Positions 59,010-64,000 of a stretch of 64,000 nucleotides of DNA are shown in pieces. The notes below the pieces were generated by a model that was not told the DNA's origin, did no database searches, and worked only from the letters and a program-made list of their open reading frames with translations. This DNA is from Acetobacter sp. 46_36 (GTDB lineage: Bacteria; Pseudomonadota; Alphaproteobacteria; RF32; CAG-239): contig MNTT01000015.1 of assembly GCA_001917135.1 (NCBI GenBank), positions 1 through 64,000 of the forward strand. The letters are read 5' to 3'. The position numbers were made by a program, and so were the translations under genes. Each line of letters opens with the position of its first letter. Positions within the stretch are counted from its first letter, which is position 1.

Positions 59010-61280
59010 TCACATTTCCGCCCCGCCCTTAACAGGCACGGCCGGCACCGGCTGCAAAGGCTGGCGTTCTTTTTTCTCCGGCAAATCCTTTCCCGTTTTA
59101 ACGCGTTCGCTCTTAAGCGCGTTTTTACGCACACCGACATACGCCCGCTTATGCGCTTCCAAGAGTCTGCGTTTTTCTGCCCTTTCGGCATCGCTCAAAA
59201 TTCTGCCGCCGGCTTCCCCATTCAAAAGCTCGGCCGCTTCCTGCATCGGATTGGCTCCATTGATGCTCATATTATATAGCCGACGTTTGGTTTTAATATC
59301 CTCTTTGGTCAGGAACGAACGCAGAAACTCATTTGATTTTATCAAATCCTGCGGTTTCCCGTCCGCTGAGATTTTCCCTTTTTCCACCACAACCACCCGG
59401 TCGGAAAGAGCTACTTCCGCCGGATTATGCGTAACCATAATGACCGTTTTTTCCTTTGCCATATCTTTCAACGCTTTCATAACTTTCAGGCTGAGCTGCC
59501 CGTCAAGTCCTATCGTCGGTTCGTCCATAATAACAATCGGCTTGTCTGTCAAAAAAGCGCGCGCCAAAGCCAGACGCTGCTGCTGCCCGCCCGAAAGTTT
59601 AGCTCCGTCTTGTCCGATTCTATGCGAGAGGCCGTCTTTAAACTTTTCGACGTCTTTGTCAAACCCGGCTTTGCGGCAGGCTTCCATCAGTTCTTCTTCC
59701 GTCGCTCCGGGCTTAAAATATTTAAGGTTATACCCCACCGTATCGTCAAAGAAGTGAACCTTCTGATCAACAAACGTTATCTGTGCGTTCAGCTCCCGGT
59801 CGGAAAGTTCGCGTATTTCTTTATCGCCGATAAATATTTTCCCCTCCTGCACATCATAATCATGCCGTATCAGGCTCATCAGCGTTGATTTTCCGTTGCC
59901 AGAAGTTCCGACCACTGCCGTCAAACCGCCTTTGTCAAACTCAACACTCATATTTTTGAGGACACTCTCCGTCCGCCTGATTTCGCCGTTTCTGTCCATT
60001 GCCTCAACCAGGCTCATATCCGTAACGTCCTTAATCAGCGGATACGCAAAACTGACATTCTGTACGCTGATTTTAGTATCTCGTTCCGACAGTTTCTCAT
60101 TGCCTGTAACGCGTTCCAGTTCTTTTGGCGTAATCAGCTTTTTAGATGCGTCAATCAAGCGGTGCGTTCCGGCCTGCATTTCATTCCACAGCTCAGACAG
60201 CATACTGCCCGACATCATCATCTGCCAGGATGCCGAGCTGATAAGGGCAAACCGCCCGATATCCCCGGTCTTGACCACATCGGCAAACGCCGCCGCCATA
60301 ATCAGCCCCTCCATTCCGATACTGATTGCCGTCTGCATTTTCAGATACGCCTTGCTTTTTTCATAAGTGATTTTCTGCGTAATCCCTGAAGAATGGTCAA
60401 GCCTGCTGCGCATCAGCCGCGTTTCCTCCTCAACCCGGTTTGTATCCTGAACCAGCGGCGTATTTTTAATTGAATCGCTGTTGTCTTTCCTGATACGGTT
60501 GCCAAACGAACGCATTTTGCTGTTTAATTTCCGGTAGGCATTATTCATAAACCCGCCGAATTCCGCAGTTACTGCTGTTACGCCGAGAACACCCGCCGCC
60601 AGCATCGGATCAACAGCCAGCAGGCTGGCGGAACTGATACCGAATATGACCGCTTTTGACAAACACTCAACCGAGGTATTCAAAAGCGTATTCTTCGCCG
60701 AAGCAATTTCCCCGGTAATTCCGCCTAACGCCGCCGGAGCATTATCTTTAAAATACGGACGCGGCTTATGCAAAATATTTTCATAAATGGAACTGGACGC
60801 AGCATTGGCGTGCGTATCATTCAAAACAATCGACGCCATTTTTGCCTTAAACCGGCAAAAGTTAGACAGCCTTTTGCGAGTAATCTCCAAAACCGCAGCG
60901 CCAAAAAACTTTGCCGCCGCGCCGCCCGTACCATTGACCAGCCCCGGCAGCGAACCGAACAGCAGATTCTGGCAATAAGGATTTAACCCGGCAAAAACCG
61001 ACTCTCCCATCTTAAACCCGACTGACTTCTTGAAATCCTTTCCGGTTTTGTTCCAGGCCTCCTGAAAAACACCCCATACCGTTTTAAGCGTTCCCTGTTC
61101 TTTGGCTTTTTTCTCCGCGTCATCCAAAACGTCTCCGGCATTTCCCTCTGTTCTGTTCCCGGACTCTTCAGTTTTTTTCAGTTTCAGCACTGCTTTGCGC
61201 GCTTGTCTGGCCAGTTCCAGCAGCCGTTTCCGTTCATACTCCGCGAAATTGGGAATTTTATTGTCTTTTTCTTTTGCCAT
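59010..61280 (-). CDS. Atypical ABC transporter-like protein
   Basis: 756 residues from ATG 61280 (CGGAG eight bases upstream; the longer frame has no site). A basic N-terminal region (1-90, with ERKRLLELARQARKAVLKLK), a divergent membrane domain (about 90-420, short hydrophobic pieces such as VIFGISSASLLAVDPMLAAG), and an ATPase domain: Walker A VVGTSGNGKSTLMSLIRHD, signature LSGGQQQRLALARAFL, Walker B VIMDEPTIGLDG, H-loop VTHNP. DEPTIGLD is more like importers than exporters. The C-terminal ~130 residues (DAERAEKRRLLEAHKRAYVG) are charged and Pro-rich. The membrane domain is weaker than in MsbA-like proteins. Role unknown. Confidence 0.75.
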   Translation of the reverse strand: MAKEKDNKIPNFAEYERKRLLELARQARKAVLKLKKTEESGNRTEGNAGDVLDDAEKKAKEQGTLKTVWGVFQEAWNKTGKDFKKSVGFKMGESVFAGLNPYCQNLLFGSLPGLVNGTGGAAAKFFGAAVLEITRKRLSNFCRFKAKMASIVLNDTHANAASSSIYENILHKPRPYFKDNAPAALGGITGEIASAKNTLLNTSVECLSKAVIFGISSASLLAVDPMLAAGVLGVTAVTAEFGGFMNNAYRKLNSKMRSFGNRIRKDNSDSIKNTPLVQDTNRVEEETRLMRSRLDHSSGITQKITYEKSKAYLKMQTAISIGMEGLIMAAAFADVVKTGDIGRFALISSASWQMMMSGSMLSELWNEMQAGTHRLIDASKKLITPKELERVTGNEKLSERDTKISVQNVSFAYPLIKDVTDMSLVEAMDRNGEIRRTESVLKNMSVEFDKGGLTAVVGTSGNGKSTLMSLIRHDYDVQEGKIFIGDKEIRELSDRELNAQITFVDQKVHFFDDTVGYNLKYFKPGATEEELMEACRKAGFDKDVEKFKDGLSHRIGQDGAKLSGGQQQRLALARAFLTDKPIVIMDEPTIGLDGQLSLKVMKALKDMAKEKTVIMVTHNPAEVALSDRVVVVEKGKISADGKPQDLIKSNEFLRSFLTKEDIKTKRRLYNMSINGANPMQEAAELLNGEAGGRILSDAERAEKRRLLEAHKRAYVGVRKNALKSERVKTGKDLPEKKERQPLQPVPAVPVKGGAEM

Positions 61281-61477
61281 TGCCAAATCTCCGTTTTCCC
61301 ATACAAAAATGATACCATAAAATTTGCACGGTGTCCAGCATAAATCTTTATGCCGAAAGCACGCCGTACCCGGCACTTCTCCGATTTAAAAACCGCACCG
61401 TGCCCATACAGCCCCGTCAATATTTATCATAGTTAATATGACTTTTCCTGTTCATTGCTTGTTTACGGAGATAATAC

Positions 61478-61498
61478 AAAAAAACGGCGCCGACGCCG
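61478..61498 (-). terminator. Terminator of the 77-residue gene
   Basis: 5-base stem CGGCG/CGCCG with a 4-base loop and seven Ts on the minus strand, eight bases after the stop. Confidence 0.75.
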
Positions 61499-61505
61499 CA
61501 AAAAA

Positions 61506-61739
61506 TCACCAGTAAATCGGAGGCAGGGCTGTCATTCTGCCGACTGTCCCGTCGACAACGCCGGCTCGCGAATTACGATAACCGCTGCGCAATGCCCGCT
61601 GCTCCACAAAATACATATCCGTTCCGCAGTTATGGCCGAATGTGCTCTCTTTATAAACACAGGGTCGGATTGACTGGTAATACAACATACTGCGCCGCCT
61701 TAAATGCTTTGCATCCAACAAGTCTGACCTGTCTAACAT
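61506..61739 (-). CDS. Small orphan protein, 77 residues
   Basis: From ATG 61739, preceded by AGGAGGAGAT, one of the best ribosome binding sites in the window. Hydrophilic and basic (DAKHLRRRSMLYYQSIRPC), two cysteines and a His (PCVYKESTFGHNCGTD), a Gly/Arg-rich end (RSGYRNSRAG) and a terminal PPIYW. No signal peptide or membrane helix. I do not recognise it. A terminator directly follows and an inverted repeat sits before the start, so this looks like a complete, perhaps regulated, single-gene unit. Confidence 0.7.
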   Translation of the reverse strand: MLDRSDLLDAKHLRRRSMLYYQSIRPCVYKESTFGHNCGTDMYFVEQRALRSGYRNSRAGVVDGTVGRMTALPPIYW

Positions 61740-61750
61740 ATCTCCTCCTC

Positions 61751-61764
61751 TAGAATAAATTCTA
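61751..61764. promoter_or_regulatory. Inverted repeat upstream of the 77-residue gene
   Basis: TAGAAT-AA-ATTCTA, just before the Shine-Dalgarno. An operator is possible. It recalls the TTTAGAA/TTCTAAA half-sites of Irr iron boxes, but the spacing is one base longer than the consensus I remember. Confidence 0.35.
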
Positions 61765-61888
61765 AAAAAATTAACATATCGATTACATCTTATACTAAAA
61801 ATTGAATAAATCAATAAATATTTTATTTAAAATAAAAAATCACCTAATTTTATCGCCTTTTTTAGAAATTCTACACCGCCTAAACCAT

Positions 61889-61920
61889 AAAAATAAGGGA
61901 CGACTTTCGTCATCCCTTAT
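61889..61920 (-). terminator. Terminator of the 529-residue gene
   Basis: AAGGGA/TCCCTT plus GAC/GTC with one mismatch and a 4-base loop, then a T-rich run (TTATTTTTA) on the minus strand, 14 bases after the stop. Confidence 0.78.
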
Positions 61921-61933
61921 CATACGTTCCTGT

Positions 61934-63523
61934 TTACATCTCATCGCCGTGGCCTTCCTTCGGTTCCTCATCTTTTACAAAGCTTTTAAGAGAAAGTGCG
62001 TTCTCTTTGATTTTGCTTTGTAAAATAGCCAGGTACTGCTCGCGGGTCAAACCCCATTTACGGGCATAAGCACCGACCAGTTCAAACAAGTTTCCCTTGT
62101 CATCGCTGTATTTAAACTCCTTATTAAGCATATACAAAAATGTTGCATCCGCAATTTTGTATTTGTCAATATAAAGAAGTTTATACTTTTGGCAGCGAAA
62201 ATCCAACGAAAACAACACACCTTCGGCCGCCGGGCACAGATGGTACTCTACGGCAGTAAAAGCATCTGCCCGAACTGCCGCAATCTGCGCTCTGGCTTCC
62301 ATAATGTCAGCCGCGGCTTTTTGCAAAACATGCGTCAGCTCATTCAACCGTTGTACCGGAATCATATCACCGCTGGCCAGAACGGCAAGCGCATTTTTCG
62401 CCAGCTTTTCATCCCAGCCCGCAAACGGAAATTGATTCCGCAAAAACGTCGATACGCCGCACTCCACCAACTTCTCACGAAGCTTTGTCCGATATGCCTC
62501 CTCACCGCAATTCATCAATATGTCAACATCATGCGCCAATTTAACATTATCAGCCATTAAGCCAAACAACTGGCTGTAAGCCTCAGAAGACAACAGTTTT
62601 TTCAACTGCGCCAAAGAAGATAAGATACAACCGTATATCCGTGCATCACTCAACCGGCAGACACCGATTGAGAGCCACGCATATGCGTCGGCATAATCGT
62701 CCAAATTTCCGCTTAGTGCTACCCCATAAAGGTTTTTCACTTCGGCATGACCGTCCAGATGCTTGCGCAGCTGTGGAAACATCATGCAAAAATACGCTGA
62801 AAAATCACTATACAGATAGTAATTTTCTCGCACTTTTGCATATAATTCCGGAAAGAACACCGCCATATACGGCATCAATTCCGCAATATCTTCCTTTGCT
62901 TCAAATGCCCGGTTGAAAAAGAGTTCAAAATACTCCCTTCCAATCTCGCCCAGCTTTTGCGGAACAATCTTTCGCAACTCAAGCATAAACTTGGGCGCCC
63001 AAGACGATTTCGCACAAACAAGAGCTTCCGCAAACGCCCAGCGTCTGTCATCGGCAACCGGAGCAGCTTCTTTTTCTCCAACGCCAAGAACTTCCCACGG
63101 CGCCAGAGAATCAAAAGCTGACGGCACAGCCTTAACCAAATCCAGTGCTTCCAGCCCGTATTGGTGCAGCAAACGAAGCATACCCGCCTTGTTTGGCGTA
63201 TAATACTTCATTGCTTGCGCCACACGGTTGATATCCGCCGAAGCAGCAATGGTTTCAAACTCGCGTTCCGTACGGATTTCTGCCAACAAAGCGTACTCTC
63301 CCTTCCGGAAAAGCTCAATCTTCGTATCCAAAGACCAAACTCTTTCGCGAAGTTCGTCTGCACTCAACCCCAGCTTGTCAATCAACTGAAGCTGTTTTTG
63401 TACACTGGGAAGATACAATTCTGCATTTGAATTGCTCTTTTTGGTGAAACACTTTACCGCCATTTGCGGAAAAAACACTCTCAAAACAGCGGCAAAAAAC
63501 CGCACAAATAAATTTGTTTTCAT
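61934..63523 (-). CDS. Unrecognised 529-residue alpha-helical protein
   Basis: Starts with an amphipathic hydrophobic stretch (KTNLFVRFFAAVLRVFFPQM) that could peripherally bind a membrane, then about 480 residues of predicted helices rich in Ala/Leu/Glu (for example IAELMPYMAVFFPELYAKV, NAEVKNL-type pieces and LSSLAQLKKLLSSEAYSQLF), a repeat-like solenoid look but without a TPR or HEAT consensus that I can align. The tail is acidic (EEPKEGHGDEM). No Shine-Dalgarno before the ATG; Met21 is an alternative. I know of no family. It follows a 350-base gap with a hairpin. Confidence 0.7.
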   Translation of the reverse strand: MKTNLFVRFFAAVLRVFFPQMAVKCFTKKSNSNAELYLPSVQKQLQLIDKLGLSADELRERVWSLDTKIELFRKGEYALLAEIRTEREFETIAASADINRVAQAMKYYTPNKAGMLRLLHQYGLEALDLVKAVPSAFDSLAPWEVLGVGEKEAAPVADDRRWAFAEALVCAKSSWAPKFMLELRKIVPQKLGEIGREYFELFFNRAFEAKEDIAELMPYMAVFFPELYAKVRENYYLYSDFSAYFCMMFPQLRKHLDGHAEVKNLYGVALSGNLDDYADAYAWLSIGVCRLSDARIYGCILSSLAQLKKLLSSEAYSQLFGLMADNVKLAHDVDILMNCGEEAYRTKLREKLVECGVSTFLRNQFPFAGWDEKLAKNALAVLASGDMIPVQRLNELTHVLQKAAADIMEARAQIAAVRADAFTAVEYHLCPAAEGVLFSLDFRCQKYKLLYIDKYKIADATFLYMLNKEFKYSDDKGNLFELVGAYARKWGLTREQYLAILQSKIKENALSLKSFVKDEEPKEGHGDEM

Positions 63524-63659
63524 AACGAAAAAAAATTAAATTAAGAAATACATTAAGAAGATTTTCCCCTTAACGGCTCACCAGATTAAAGTGCCAAAAC
63601 CCGAATTTTCCCCAAAGCAATGAGCTCTAAAGAACGGTATTCAAATCTATAGGAACAAT

Positions 63660-63690
63660 AATATGGTAAACAAGATAAATATACCATATT
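63660..63690. repeat. Long inverted repeat in the 63.5-63.9 kb gap
   Basis: AATATGGTA (63660-63668) and TACCATATT (63682-63690), arms of nine bases around 13 bases. Followed by a short T-run on plus; may be an operator or weak terminator. The rest of the gap 63524-63872 shows no gene I can support. Confidence 0.4.
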
Positions 63691-63872
63691 TTTCACCTCT
63701 AGTCAACCCCGATTCGTTTAAAAGATTCTGCCGGTCTCACAGGTAACACCGAAACCGAAAACCCTGGCTTTAATCTCCTTCCAAACCCTTTGGCTCACCT
63801 CCGCGCCGCTATTTCGTACGTTGTATGCCGAAATTTTCTCTCCGACACTAAACGCCTTATCCTCCCTCGCCG

Positions 63873-64000
63873 CTATTTCGTGCGTTCCAGATAATCCTCC
63901 AGATACGCCTGCCATTCCGGCACCCGTACCTCGGCAAAAAACTCTTGCAAAAATTCTGCCATAAACGCATGGCGCCTTTCCGCCTCGCGTTTTCCTGCCG
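63873..64000 (-). CDS. C-terminal end of a gene running off the right edge
   Basis: The minus strand from the edge reads in frame AGKREAERRHAFMAEFLQEF, continuing FAEVRVPEWQAYLEDYLERT and ending in Lys and a TAG stop at 63873-63875. The composition (charged helix, balanced codon use like its neighbours) looks like a real protein end. I cannot name the family from 42 residues; an HD-type hydrolase tail is a guess only. Confidence 0.5.
   Translation of the reverse strand, partial: AGKREAERRHAFMAEFLQEFFAEVRVPEWQAYLEDYLERTK

Noticed and set aside
63718..63915. 65-residue open frame on minus near the right edge
   Set aside because: It overlaps the end of the partial gene in another frame, lacks a good start signal and resembles no protein; the frame ending at 63873 fits better.

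Overview
The window is a piece of an alphaproteobacterial chromosome of roughly 50% GC. The strongest evidence is a full-length CtrA cell-cycle regulator with a GANTC (CcrM-type) site just upstream. A SAM-II riboswitch before the S-adenosylmethionine synthetase gene and a heat-shock promoter of the alphaproteobacterial CYTATNTNNG type before dnaK agree with this. Two very large autotransporters with ankyrin heads and a rich surface-glycan gene set suggest a host-associated, perhaps gut-dwelling, uncultured lineage; that habitat is inference only. I see no insertion sequences, prophage or CRISPR, so this looks like core chromosome with some fast-evolving surface genes.

Layout. 0-0.4 kb: 5' end of tuf with tRNA-Gly and tRNA-Tyr on the minus strand behind one promoter. 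0.5-2.2 kb: murQ-rlmB. 2.3-9.2 kb (minus): a 1862-residue autotransporter, a repeat-bearing lipoprotein and iron superoxide dismutase. 9.4-10.1 kb: ctrA. 10.2-13.6 kb (minus): a prepilin-like protein preceded by a striking structured, terminator-bearing non-coding segment, then an Lnb-like (DUF4105) outer-membrane protein and a DUF3015 protein. 14.0-15.6 kb: greA, a Cys-rich peroxiredoxin and tRNA-Ser. 15.7-20.3 kb (minus): a SagB/nitroreductase-like protein, a pentapeptide-repeat protein, an AmpG-like permease and a GtrB-like glycosyltransferase. 20.5-27.3 kb: a tightly packed operon with repeated four-base ATGA overlaps (murJ, DUF2333, an Nfu-type Fe-S carrier, a Bax-like glucosaminidase, glyoxalase II) ending in an orphan histidine kinase, then infA.

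27.7-28.7 kb (minus): two small exported proteins. 28.8-35.1 kb: three paralogous GtrII-like membrane glycosyltransferases interleaved with a second GtrB-like enzyme, apparently a lipid-linked-sugar system that decorates a surface polysaccharide. 35.2-38.9 kb: recJ, DUF502 and the SAM-II-controlled metK. 39.0-45.7 kb: a flotillin-like SPFH protein, dnaK, a Spy/CpxP-like chaperone, an EamA exporter and UDP-glucose dehydrogenase. 45.8-54.0 kb (minus): a secreted MORN-repeat protein, a membrane protein, a second ankyrin-headed autotransporter and groES-groEL. 54.1-63.5 kb: a CgeB-like glycosyltransferase, a paired ABC exporter, an atypical third ABC protein, a 77-residue orphan protein and a 529-residue unknown. 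A further gene runs off the right edge.

The common theme is the envelope: peptidoglycan precursor flipping and recycling (MurJ, AmpG, MurQ, Bax-like), lipid-linked glycosylation (two GtrB, three GtrII, Ugd, CgeB), lipoprotein and outer-membrane functions (Lnb-like, two autotransporters) and chaperones. Where the longest open frame had an upstream non-ATG or leaderless start, I moved the start to the methionine with a ribosome binding site and say so in the entry.
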